Part shown: in pieces, positions 23,608-32,219 of the stretch
How positions within the stretch are numbered: the stretch's first letter is position 1
Layout of the letters: each line of letters begins with the position of its first letter
DNA from: CAZJHX01 sp964545715
GTDB taxonomy: Bacteria; Myxococcota_A; UBA9042; GCA-2863065
Direction: 5' to 3'
DNA: 43,533 bases
Assembly (NCBI GenBank): GCA_964545715.1
Contig: CAZJHX010000090.1
Span: forward strand, 1 to 43,533
Notes under the pieces: model-generated
Seen by the model: only the letters and a program-made list of their open reading frames with translations
Database searches by the model: none
Told to the model about the DNA's origin: nothing
Program-made: the position numbers and the translations under genes

Positions 23608-26244
23608 ATGAACCGCCCACGTGCCCTGCTGACCACCTTGCTGCCCGCACTGATGCTGGGTTGCCCGCAGGAGAACCACCAGCCGACGCTCGACCCCATC
23701 CCCACGCAAGAGGTGCGTGTGGGCGAGACGCTGCGGCTCATGCTCACCGCGCGTGACCCCGACGGGGACCCCCTGGTGTTCAAGGCCACGCCCAAGCCGA
23801 TCACCGCCTACTTCGAGGTCGTTGACGGGCAGACCTTCTTCGTCTGGCCGCCGCTGATCAGCGAGACCGGCCCCACCGGCCGATCCCACTCCGTCACCTT
23901 TACCGTCGAAGACGGGGGCGGCGGCATCGCCTTCCGCGCCGTGGATATTGTTGTTCTCCCTCAGATGAACGCGCCGATTTTTATCGGCCCGCAGGGCTAC
24001 ATCCTCAACCTGAGCGAGGACGACGACATCAGCTTTGCGCTGGCGGTCAAGGACGACGACTCCGCGGACGTCACTATGCGCGTCATCGGCGGCGACTGCA
24101 CGGACTGTCCCGAGGGCACCGAGTGTCGCGAGGGCACCTGTCAGCTCAAGGGCTCCCGCTTTCAGAAGCTCGATCCCAAGGCGTCCACGTTCTATTGGAA
24201 GCCGACGGCCAAGCAAAAGGAGATCGGCAACTATTGGCGGCTGGTCGTGGGTGCGCGCGACGAGGTGCCCGCCCATGGCGAGATCATCACCGAGATCTCG
24301 ATCCTGCTGATGAACAGCGACGCCGCCAAGAGCTGTGCAGGGACGCCGCCGATCATCTTCCCCTGCAGCGACGAGTCGTGCGTGCCGTTGAAAGACCTGT
24401 CCGGCACCGGCGCCATCGTGTTCCAGGGCCAGGGCATCGACAAAGAGTCCCAGCTGCGCGAGATGACCGTGCACTACGCCACCATCAACCCGCTGGACCC
24501 GACCTCGTACAACAACAACCAGGTCACGATGAGTCGCTGCGAGTTCAACCCCGAGTTTCCGCAGCTGTGCCCTCAGGAGATCGACGAGCGCCCCTTTGTG
24601 GGCACCATGCTGAACCCGGTCGCGCAAGCCAGCGAGCCGCTGTTCGTTCACTACTTTCTGACGGCCACCGACGACGACGACATCAAGGGCACCAAGTGCG
24701 ACCACACCACGCGCTTCCCCAAAGAGGGCCACTTCACACTGGCCGTTTACCCCAACGGCTGGGGCGGCGGCTGCAAAGACGATCCCAAAGAGCCCAACGA
24801 CGTGATCGGCCAGCCGGCGGTGATCGATCCCGGCGTCACCTACGATCTTCGCTGGTGCATCGGAGGCTCCTCGACCGATTGGTACAAGCTGGATGTCGAG
24901 CCCGGCGCCATCCTCGGTATCGAGCTGCTGCACGACGAGCGGCACGGCGATCTGGCGGTCAGTCTGCACGACGCCGCCGGCGCTCAGCTGTACCCGCTGG
25001 CGGGTGAGAAGCCTGCGCAGCACATCGGCTTCACGCCGCAGACGTCGCCCGTCTTCATCAAGGTGGACCTCCCGCCGGGAGGCAAGGCCGGAGATCAGAC
25101 GTACGGGCTCATGGTCGACCGCACCTTCGGCGGCTGTCCAAACGACGAGTTCGAGCCCAACGACACCTTGGACGACGCCGTACTCGTCGGCTCCAACCAG
25201 GTGTTCACCACCGTGATCTGCCCGGCCGATCGTGACTGGCTCAAGGTCTCCGCCCAGGCAGGCCAGACTATCGAGCTGACGCTGGACTTCCAGCACTCTT
25301 TCGGGGACCTGGACCTCTATCTCTACACGTCCGACGGGCAGGTGCTCGCCCGCAGCGAGACCGCGACCAGCCGCGAGCAGCTCGTTTTTCACAACGGTAC
25401 ACCGGACACCTATTACATCGAGGTGCGCGGCTACCAGGGCGCGGTCAACACGGGGGAGCTGCTCGCCAAGGTCGTGCCGACCAACACGTGGTGCTTCGAG
25501 GACAAGTTCTCACCCAACCACGGCCCCGGAAACTCGCTGCTGCTGCCCGAGAACGTCTACTACGACCTGCTCATCTGCTCGGACAAAGAGGACTGGTACC
25601 AGGTGGACATGAACGCGGGCGAGACGGTCACGATCACAGTCGCGCCCCAGCTGCCCGAAGACTCCCCGCTGCAGGTGGTCGGGTTCAATGATCCGGAGGG
25701 CAAAAAGATCCTGGGCGCCGTGGACGCGTCACCGGCTCCCAACCAGGTCCGATGGAAGGCCTTCATGCAGGAGGCGGGCTCGTTCCGCTGGCAGGTGCGC
25801 ACACTGGGCGCCGAGACCACCATCTACGCCATGTCCCACTTCGTGTCGGACCCGCCCGGCCAGTGTGTGGACGATCGCTTCACCCCGTCCAACACGATCA
25901 AGGACGCTGAGGACGTCGCCTGCGACGTGGGCTTCGTCACGCGCCTGAAGATCTGCGCCGGCGGTGAGGACTGGTTCCGGATCAAGGCCTCAGCCTACGA
26001 AGAGCTGTTCGTTTACGTCTTCGGCTTCCCCGACGAGGCGCCCTTGCAGGCCAGCTTGCACCAACTCGTTCCAAAGGAGGACGAGGAGGACGTCTTTGAG
26101 GTGGTGGAGGTTCTGGCCGGCGAGTCCACCAGCAACGGCGTCGAGTTGATCTGGCTGCCGGAGGAGAACGGCGAGTTCTACGTGCACGTCGAAGGCATGC
26201 CGGGCGAAGACCATCACTACGATCTGGTGATCGACTGCAAATGA
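23608..26244 (+). CDS. PPC-domain repeat lipoprotein (878 aa)
   Basis: Surface lipoprotein with signal peptide MNRPRALLTTLLPALMLGC (Cys19). Residues about 25-120 form an Ig/cadherin-like domain with ARDPDGDPL. A short Cys segment (CTDCPEGTECREGTC) lies near residue 165. The second half holds four repeated units of pre-peptidase C-terminal (PPC) type, each opening with a variant of D-x-x-x-EPND (DDPKEPND, NDEFEPND, EDKFSPNH, DDRFTPSN) followed by a C-x-DW[YFL] strand pair. PPC domains are usually fused to secreted proteases; no protease domain is present here. A GTG start at 23578 is possible, but ATG 23608 gives a better signal peptide. Coupled by ATGA to the next gene. Confidence 0.85.
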   Translation: MNRPRALLTTLLPALMLGCPQENHQPTLDPIPTQEVRVGETLRLMLTARDPDGDPLVFKATPKPITAYFEVVDGQTFFVWPPLISETGPTGRSHSVTFTVEDGGGGIAFRAVDIVVLPQMNAPIFIGPQGYILNLSEDDDISFALAVKDDDSADVTMRVIGGDCTDCPEGTECREGTCQLKGSRFQKLDPKASTFYWKPTAKQKEIGNYWRLVVGARDEVPAHGEIITEISILLMNSDAAKSCAGTPPIIFPCSDESCVPLKDLSGTGAIVFQGQGIDKESQLREMTVHYATINPLDPTSYNNNQVTMSRCEFNPEFPQLCPQEIDERPFVGTMLNPVAQASEPLFVHYFLTATDDDDIKGTKCDHTTRFPKEGHFTLAVYPNGWGGGCKDDPKEPNDVIGQPAVIDPGVTYDLRWCIGGSSTDWYKLDVEPGAILGIELLHDERHGDLAVSLHDAAGAQLYPLAGEKPAQHIGFTPQTSPVFIKVDLPPGGKAGDQTYGLMVDRTFGGCPNDEFEPNDTLDDAVLVGSNQVFTTVICPADRDWLKVSAQAGQTIELTLDFQHSFGDLDLYLYTSDGQVLARSETATSREQLVFHNGTPDTYYIEVRGYQGAVNTGELLAKVVPTNTWCFEDKFSPNHGPGNSLLLPENVYYDLLICSDKEDWYQVDMNAGETVTITVAPQLPEDSPLQVVGFNDPEGKKILGAVDASPAPNQVRWKAFMQEAGSFRWQVRTLGAETTIYAMSHFVSDPPGQCVDDRFTPSNTIKDAEDVACDVGFVTRLKICAGGEDWFRIKASAYEELFVYVFGFPDEAPLQASLHQLVPKEDEEDVFEVVEVLAGESTSNGVELIWLPEENGEFYVHVEGMPGEDHHYDLVIDCK

Positions 26245-26939
26245 GACACGTGTGTTGCCTGCTTATCGCGGTGCTCCTGCTGAGTTCGGGCTGCTTGTCC
26301 GAAGCGGGGGACACCTGCCGTCTGGACAGCGACTGCGACGGCAGTCTCGTTTGCGGGCTGGACAGCGTGTGCACCCAGCCGACCTGCGCGGTGAACGGGA
26401 CCTGCCCGCAGGACGCGGACGCCGCGGTGCCCGACGTGGAAGAGGGCTGCACGGCCCCGGCGAGCAAGCGGCGCGCCGACGAGATCCTGGTGCTGGTGGA
26501 GGGCGGGCTCAAATCCCTGGCGGCGCTGGCCAACCCGGTGATCGAGGACGGCATCGCAAGCGGCGACACCGTGGTGGAGCTCTGGGTTTACGGGGATCTC
26601 CCGCCTCTCTGTGATGACACGTGCGTGTGGACGACCGCCGAGGCTCAGCTCGAGGAGGACTGTACGCCGATCTACGGAATGGACTTTCCGCTGCCGATCC
26701 CGCTCTTCGGTGGCTTCACGGCGCTGGTGACGGACGTGACGTATGACACCAAGACCGGCAAGCTCACCGGCGTGTTGAACGAAGACGACATCCTGCAGCA
26801 GGTGCCCGAGGGCTCGCTGCGCGACACGGCAGACGGTCTGATCGAGACGGACGTCGACACCGACAGCGACGGCACGCCCGACATGGTCAGCGTCGTGCTC
26901 ACGATCAAGCTCGCCGCCGATGCGTCTGCCACCGAGTGA
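26241..26939 (+). CDS. Cys-rich lipoprotein of unknown function (232 aa)
   Basis: Signal peptide to Cys18 (LLLSSGC). Right after it comes a four-Cys module CRLDSDCDGSLVCGLDSVC of the kind found twice in the divergent 543-aa lipoprotein. Residues about 75-225 form a soluble domain with two more Cys pairs and a C-terminal Asp-rich DVDTDSDGTPDM segment resembling a single calcium loop. No family recognised. It overlaps both neighbours (ATGA before, GTGA after), so it is part of the coupled cluster. Confidence 0.8.
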   Translation: MRHVCCLLIAVLLLSSGCLSEAGDTCRLDSDCDGSLVCGLDSVCTQPTCAVNGTCPQDADAAVPDVEEGCTAPASKRRADEILVLVEGGLKSLAALANPVIEDGIASGDTVVELWVYGDLPPLCDDTCVWTTAEAQLEEDCTPIYGMDFPLPIPLFGGFTALVTDVTYDTKTGKLTGVLNEDDILQQVPEGSLRDTADGLIETDVDTDSDGTPDMVSVVLTIKLAADASATE

Positions 26940-27709
26940 ACCGACGCGACTGGCTGGCGGCCGTGGGCGCGCTGGGCGTGACCCTGGCGGGGCGCTCCAG
27001 TAACGCGATCGGCGACGGCGCCAAGCTGCGCGTCGCCCAGCTGAGATATGCCGGCAGCTGGGATCCTCGGCCTCGCGCGCCGCTGGTCTGGGCTCAGGAG
27101 GTGCGCTTTCGGACGTCGGTGGACGTGCAGCTGAAGCCCACGGTGCTGGAGCTCGGTGACCAGGCGCTGTTTTACCACCCGCTGCTGTTGCTGCTGGGCG
27201 ACGGGCGCTTCCGCTTCAAGGCGGCGCACCGGCAACGCCTGAAGAAGTGGATCGAGGCGGGCGGCTTCCTGGTGATCGACAACACGGGGCGTACGGAGCC
27301 GTCGTCGACGTTTGACAGCTCGGTGCGCGCGGAGGTCGAGGCGATGTTTCCCGGCCGCGACTTCATCAAGATCCCGCCGCAGCACGTCCTTTATCGCACG
27401 TTCTATGTGCTGGACTTCCCGGCCGGCCGCGCAATCCACCGTACGTTTATGGAGGGGCTGTTTATCGATGGCCGACTGGCGGTGCTGTACTGCCAGAACG
27501 ACCTGACCGGTGCGCTGGATCGCAACAAGGTCGGCGGTTGGACCTTCGATGTGCGCCCGGGCGGTGAGCTGCAGCGCGAGAAGGCCAAGCGGCTGGCGAT
27601 CAACATCGTCCAGTACGCGCTGTGCCTGGACTACAAAGACGACCAGGTGCACCTCGACTATCTGCTGCACCGGAGGCGCTGGCGGATCAAGCCGCCGACC
27701 ATCGACTGA
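26936..27709 (+). CDS. DUF4159 domain protein
   Basis: 257 aa, GTG start inside the preceding gene's stop. An RR-type N-terminus (NRRDWLAAVGALGVTLAG) looks like a Tat-type signal. The body matches DUF4159 in pattern: LRVAQLRYAGSWD, then FYHPLLLLLGDG, KKWIEAGGFLVIDN, EAMFPGRDFIKIPPQHVLYRTFY, MEGLFIDGRLAVLYCQNDLTGA. DUF4159 proteins commonly lie beside vWA/BatA-like membrane proteins, as here. The fold is likely glutamine-amidotransferase-like, but no catalytic Cys is evident in the expected nucleophile turn. The next gene starts on its last base. Confidence 0.75.
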   Translation: MNRRDWLAAVGALGVTLAGRSSNAIGDGAKLRVAQLRYAGSWDPRPRAPLVWAQEVRFRTSVDVQLKPTVLELGDQALFYHPLLLLLGDGRFRFKAAHRQRLKKWIEAGGFLVIDNTGRTEPSSTFDSSVRAEVEAMFPGRDFIKIPPQHVLYRTFYVLDFPAGRAIHRTFMEGLFIDGRLAVLYCQNDLTGALDRNKVGGWTFDVRPGGELQREKAKRLAINIVQYALCLDYKDDQVHLDYLLHRRRWRIKPPTID

Positions 27710-30069
27710 TGAACGCCCTGCGCGAGTTCCTCTTCGGCGAGGAGCTGCCGACCCAGTCCCCCGGCACCGGCGTGGAGTGGGTGCAGCTGGCGCAGTGGTC
27801 CGATCGCGAGCAGCTGTTGGTCTGGGTCTTGATCGCGCTGGTGCTGGCCGTGTCGATCTGGAACCTGCGCCGTGTGACGGGCATGTGGAAGCGGGCAGGG
27901 CTGTTTCTGCTGCGCTTTTGCATCGTCTGCTTGTTGCTGTTCGCGTTTTATCAGCCCGCGCTGTTGGAAGAGCGGCGCGCACGGTCTACCAACACGATCA
28001 TTGTGCTGGCAGACGACTCCGCCAGCATGTCGCTGCCGCATGGCGAGGGGACGCGGCGGGATCACGTCGCGTCGTTTATTCGGGACCACTCTGCGATATG
28101 GCGGGCGTACGAAGAGTCCAACGTGGTGGAGAGCTATCGGTTCTCGGACTCGCTGGAGGCGACCGACTGGCGCGACATGGACCAGACCCTGTCCGCGTCC
28201 GGCCAGCACACGCATCTGGTCGAGACGCTGGAGGAGCTGCGCGATCGCTACCGTAACCGGGACATCGGCGGCATTCTGCTGCTGAGCGACGGCATCGACA
28301 ACGGGCGCGCCGGGCGTGTGCTGCGCGGGGGCAACGACCTGGACCAGGAGACGGTGCGCCTGCTCAAGAGCTTTGAGGCGCCCATGTTCACGTTTGGGCT
28401 GCGCGGCGGCGACATTCGGGACGTGAGCGTGGCCGAGCTGCGGTACAGCCCGTTTGCGTTCAAGCGCAACCAGAGCACCATCGAAGCGGAGATCCAGGTG
28501 CACGGCTATCAGGGCGGCACGCTGGAGGTAGAGCTGATCGAAGAGGGCAAGCTGGTGCGCTCGGTCACTCGCGAGATCGAGGACGGCGTCTCGGTGTACA
28601 CGGCCACGTTCGACTTCACGCCGGTCGAGCTGGGGCACCGCGTCTATGCCGTGCGGGTGAAGCCGTTTCTGGGCGAGGTCACGTTGGAGAACAACGAGCG
28701 CCACGCGGTCATCCGGGTCAACCGCGACAAGATCCGCGCGCTGCAGATCGCCGGGCATCCGAGCTGGGATGTGCGCTTTCTGCGCAACCACCTCAAGCGC
28801 ACGCCCAACATCCAGCTGATCTCGTTTTTCATCCTGATCAACCCGAGTGGGACGCTGCGCACGGTGAGCTCCAAGGAGACGGCGCTGATTCCGTTTCCCG
28901 CGGACGATCTGTTCGTGAAGGAGCTGGGCAGCTTTGATCTCGTGATCCTGCAGGACTTCAACTACGGCCCGTTTCAGCTGCCGCGCCACCTCGTCCGCAT
29001 ACGGGACTACGTGAAGAAGGGCGGCGCCATGCTGATGGTCGGCGGGCGCTTGAGCCTGGGCGCCGGGGACTACGAGGGAACCGAGATCGAGCAGATCCTG
29101 CCGGTGGACATGACGGTGCCGGATGCGTTTGACGACGCGCTGGACAATGCGGAGTTTGCGGCTCGGCTGAGCAAGGTCGGGCGCACGCACACGATCACGC
29201 GTCTGGCGTTCGATCCGGCGACCAACGAAAAGGCGTGGGCGGCGCTGCCGAAGCTGGAGGGGCTCAACAAGTCGCGTGGGATGGCCAACGGGGGGACGTC
29301 GCTGGTGGACCATCCGACGCTGAAGATGGAGGACGGTCGGCCCATGCCCGTCATCGCCGTCGCCGAGCCGGGGAAGGGGCGCAGCGCGGTTATCGCGACA
29401 GACAGCCTATGGCGGTACAAAATGCCCTCGACCGGCGCAGGTGAAGAGGGTCGGTACGACGAGCTGTGGAGCAATCTGGTGCGTTGGCTGATAAAGGACC
29501 CGGACCTGGACCTGGTGCGCGTGCACCCCAGCACCGGGGTGCGGGCGCTGGGTGAGAGCGTCAACCTGGAGGTCCGCATCTTTACGCCCGATTACCGGCC
29601 GGCGGTCGACCAGGGCTTCTCGATCAAGCTGAGCCGCCGCCCGACACTGGGCCGCGGCGTGACCCCTGAGGTCGTGCACGAAGGGACCGGCCTGCGCACC
29701 GACGAGCACGGGCGGTGGACCGTGGTGCGGAAGCCGACGGCGCCGGGCATCTACGACGTCGAGGTGGTGACGGTGGTCGGTGGGCGCCAGCTGAAGGCCC
29801 GCACAGTGTTTGTCGTCAGTGACGAGCGGCCCGAGATGCGCCAGGTCCTCAGCACGGACAAGCTGCTGGAGGCGGTGGCGTCCGTGACCCGGGGCTCGGC
29901 GTACTCGCTGGACGATCGGGACGTGCCGCTGCACTTCAACCCGCCGCGTGTTAGTGATGTGGTGAGCCGGCGTTACCACGAGCGATGGAACGTGCCGGGA
30001 GTCTTTTTGCTTGCGTGCCTGCTATTTGGGCTGGAGTGGTGGGCGCGCCGCCGAGTGGGGTTGCTGTGA
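27709..30069 (+). CDS. membrane protein with vWA and glutamine-amidotransferase-like domains
   Basis: 786 aa. Two N-terminal membrane helices (about 37-52 and 64-84) precede a vWA domain with an intact MIDAS DxSxS (D102, S104, S106 in ADDSASMS) and LLLSDGIDNG. Beta-rich segments follow, then a GATase1-like region (about 400-470; SFDLVILQDFNYG, KKGGAMLMVGG), more Ig-like sequence, and a C-terminal membrane helix (about 765-780). This BatA-like layout matches uncharacterised proteins encoded next to DUF4159. The usual MoxR and DUF58 partners are absent from this cluster. The start at 27709 is chosen because TGATG couples it to the previous gene; an upstream extension to 27622 would overlap DUF4159 heavily. 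Function unknown. Confidence 0.85.
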   Translation: MNALREFLFGEELPTQSPGTGVEWVQLAQWSDREQLLVWVLIALVLAVSIWNLRRVTGMWKRAGLFLLRFCIVCLLLFAFYQPALLEERRARSTNTIIVLADDSASMSLPHGEGTRRDHVASFIRDHSAIWRAYEESNVVESYRFSDSLEATDWRDMDQTLSASGQHTHLVETLEELRDRYRNRDIGGILLLSDGIDNGRAGRVLRGGNDLDQETVRLLKSFEAPMFTFGLRGGDIRDVSVAELRYSPFAFKRNQSTIEAEIQVHGYQGGTLEVELIEEGKLVRSVTREIEDGVSVYTATFDFTPVELGHRVYAVRVKPFLGEVTLENNERHAVIRVNRDKIRALQIAGHPSWDVRFLRNHLKRTPNIQLISFFILINPSGTLRTVSSKETALIPFPADDLFVKELGSFDLVILQDFNYGPFQLPRHLVRIRDYVKKGGAMLMVGGRLSLGAGDYEGTEIEQILPVDMTVPDAFDDALDNAEFAARLSKVGRTHTITRLAFDPATNEKAWAALPKLEGLNKSRGMANGGTSLVDHPTLKMEDGRPMPVIAVAEPGKGRSAVIATDSLWRYKMPSTGAGEEGRYDELWSNLVRWLIKDPDLDLVRVHPSTGVRALGESVNLEVRIFTPDYRPAVDQGFSIKLSRRPTLGRGVTPEVVHEGTGLRTDEHGRWTVVRKPTAPGIYDVEVVTVVGGRQLKARTVFVVSDERPEMRQVLSTDKLLEAVASVTRGSAYSLDDRDVPLHFNPPRVSDVVSRRYHERWNVPGVFLLACLLFGLEWWARRRVGLL

Positions 30070-32219
30070 GAGAGACTGTCTTGGTTTTTGCGCTGCTGGG
30101 GGTGGCGACGGCGTTCGCTCAGGAGGGCGACTACCCGATTCGTAAGGGGATCGAGCTGCCGCCCGTGGTGGTGACGCCGACTCGTGGCGAGCAGACGATT
30201 CTGGAGACACAGCGCAGTGTCAACGCCATCGACGAGGAGCGGCGTACCGAGCTGGGAGCGCGCTCGATTCCCGACATGCTGGAGGGCCAGACGGGGGTGC
30301 AGGTGCAGCGGACCAACCGTGGGTCCGGTGCGCCGATTATTCGAGGGCTCATCGGTCCGCAGAATCTCATCGTGGTCGATGGCGTGCGCCTGAACACCAG
30401 CACGTTTCGCACCGGGCCCAACCAGTATCTGGCGCTGATCGATCCCAACGCCGTGTATCGGGTTGAGGTGGTGCGCGGACCGTCATCTGTGCTGTACGGC
30501 AACGGCGCGATGGGAGGGGTGATGCGCATGTTCACGGTCGACCCCGTGGTCGGGTTGGGCCACGGCGCGACGGTGTCGGGACGGGTCGCGTCGGCGGACA
30601 TCAGTGGCGGTGGCTCCGCGCGGTACGAGGGCTCGGCCGGCGACTTCGGCTGGGTGCTGGGTGGCACCTACGACCACTTCGGGACCCTGCGCGCGGGTGG
30701 CGGCGAGGATGTGCCGGTCTCCGAGTACGATGCGGCGTACTGGCAGGCCAAGCTGCGCTGGGAGCCGTCGCCCACGTGGTCCTTGAACGCCGCGTATCTG
30801 GGCATGCTGATGCGCGACGCCGGCCGGACCGACAAGCTGGGACGCGGCGAGGTGCGGCTGTACGACAACGACGACCACCTGGCTTATCTGCGGCTGAACT
30901 GGACCGGCTACGGCGTGGTTAAATCGCTCCGCACGGCCTTCAGCTTTCATCGCCTGGACGAGTTGGTGGAGCGAGCCAACTGCGCGACCAACGACGACAA
31001 GACCGTCGTGGACCGCGCGCGCTGCGCCGCGCTGGACGCTGCCGTTATTGAAAAGCGGCGCCGCAACGACGATCGGGCGGATGTCCTGGGCGGAGACTTT
31101 GAGCTGGGTCTGGGGTTTTTGGACGATCGTCTGCGCCTGATCACGGGCGCCGACCTGTATCTGGACGACGTCGGGTCGACCCGGGAGGACGCCAAAGCTG
31201 ACGACGGCTTCGTCTTCACGCCCAAAGCTCGCGGTAACTTCTCAGATGGTTCTACCTATCTCTCCGTCGGCACCTACCTGCATGCGGACGCTGTGGTGGC
31301 GCGCATGAAAGACGTGTTTGATGTGCGCTTGAACGGTGGCGCGCGGTTCTCACATTTCAGCGCCAACGCGCCGGATGTCCCGGGTGTCGGGGAGGTCGAC
31401 TACGGCTTCAACGGGCTGGTCGGGTCGGGCGGCGTGCAATTTGTGGTGCCCGACAAGCTCAACGTCTACGCCTCGTTTGTGCAGGGCTTTCGCGCGCCCA
31501 ACCTCCAGGAGACGACCGTGCTGGGCAACACGGGCTCCAAGTTCGAGGTGCCCAACGCGGACCTGAAGCCCGAGCGCAGCAACACGATCGAGACGGGCGC
31601 CAAAGCGCGGCTGGGCGCCTTCCAGGTGTCCGCGGTCTACTTCTACTCCATGCTGGAGGACGCCATCGACGAGGAGCCGGCCACCCACGAGGGCGCCGCA
31701 GAGGTCGACGGCACGCCGGTGGTCCGCCGCGTCAACACGGCTGAGGGGCTGTATCAGGGCGTAGAGGGTGGCATCAGCGTCGACTGGTGGCGGTTTACAG
31801 CGGCGGCCGGGGTGGCCTGGATTCAGGGTGAGCTGACAGACGGCGACGGCGTGACGACCGACGCCCGGCGGGTTCCCCCGCTATCCGGCACCGCATCCAT
31901 TCGCTACACGCACCCGGATCGGCGCGCTTACGGTGAGGTCGGTGTGCGCTGGGCCGCGCGGCAGGACGCGCTGCACCCAAGCGACCTGAAAGACCTGCGG
32001 ATCTGCGAGACGGCACGCTACTCGGGACTCCTCAAGGACAACTGTGACGGGACGCCGGGCTACGCGGCGCTGACGCTGCGAGGTGGCTGGCGCTTTCATC
32101 CGATGGTTCGCGCGGACCTGAGCATCAGCAACCTACTGGACTCGGAGTATCGCGTGCACGGGTCGGGTTTCGCGGCGCCGGGGATCGATGCTCGGTTGTC
32201 TCTGACGGCGGTCTTTTAG
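30066..32219 (+). CDS. TonB-dependent outer-membrane receptor
   Basis: 717 aa from a GTG that overlaps the previous stop as GTGA. Signal peptide (RETVLVFALLGVATAFA) precedes mature QEGDYP. The plug domain includes PPVVVTPTRGEQ, IPDMLEGQTGVQVQRTN, IIRGLIGPQNLIVVDGVRLN and VEVVRGPSSVLYGNGAMGG. The barrel ends in ISNLLDSEYRVHGSGFAAPG and a terminal Phe. It resembles the siderophore/heme/cobalamin receptor class; the ligand cannot be read from sequence. Being the last gene of a coupled cluster with vWA, DUF4159 and two lipoproteins is unusual. Its stop overlaps the convergent CcsA-like stop. Confidence 0.92.
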   Translation: MRETVLVFALLGVATAFAQEGDYPIRKGIELPPVVVTPTRGEQTILETQRSVNAIDEERRTELGARSIPDMLEGQTGVQVQRTNRGSGAPIIRGLIGPQNLIVVDGVRLNTSTFRTGPNQYLALIDPNAVYRVEVVRGPSSVLYGNGAMGGVMRMFTVDPVVGLGHGATVSGRVASADISGGGSARYEGSAGDFGWVLGGTYDHFGTLRAGGGEDVPVSEYDAAYWQAKLRWEPSPTWSLNAAYLGMLMRDAGRTDKLGRGEVRLYDNDDHLAYLRLNWTGYGVVKSLRTAFSFHRLDELVERANCATNDDKTVVDRARCAALDAAVIEKRRRNDDRADVLGGDFELGLGFLDDRLRLITGADLYLDDVGSTREDAKADDGFVFTPKARGNFSDGSTYLSVGTYLHADAVVARMKDVFDVRLNGGARFSHFSANAPDVPGVGEVDYGFNGLVGSGGVQFVVPDKLNVYASFVQGFRAPNLQETTVLGNTGSKFEVPNADLKPERSNTIETGAKARLGAFQVSAVYFYSMLEDAIDEEPATHEGAAEVDGTPVVRRVNTAEGLYQGVEGGISVDWWRFTAAAGVAWIQGELTDGDGVTTDARRVPPLSGTASIRYTHPDRRAYGEVGVRWAARQDALHPSDLKDLRICETARYSGLLKDNCDGTPGYAALTLRGGWRFHPMVRADLSISNLLDSEYRVHGSGFAAPGIDARLSLTAVF

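Noticed and set aside
21900..23756. A 618-codon plus-strand frame and a 621-codon minus-strand frame (23527-25392) across the divergent lipoprotein genes
   Set aside because: Both mirror repeat-rich or domain-bearing genes on the other strand and show only low-complexity sequence.
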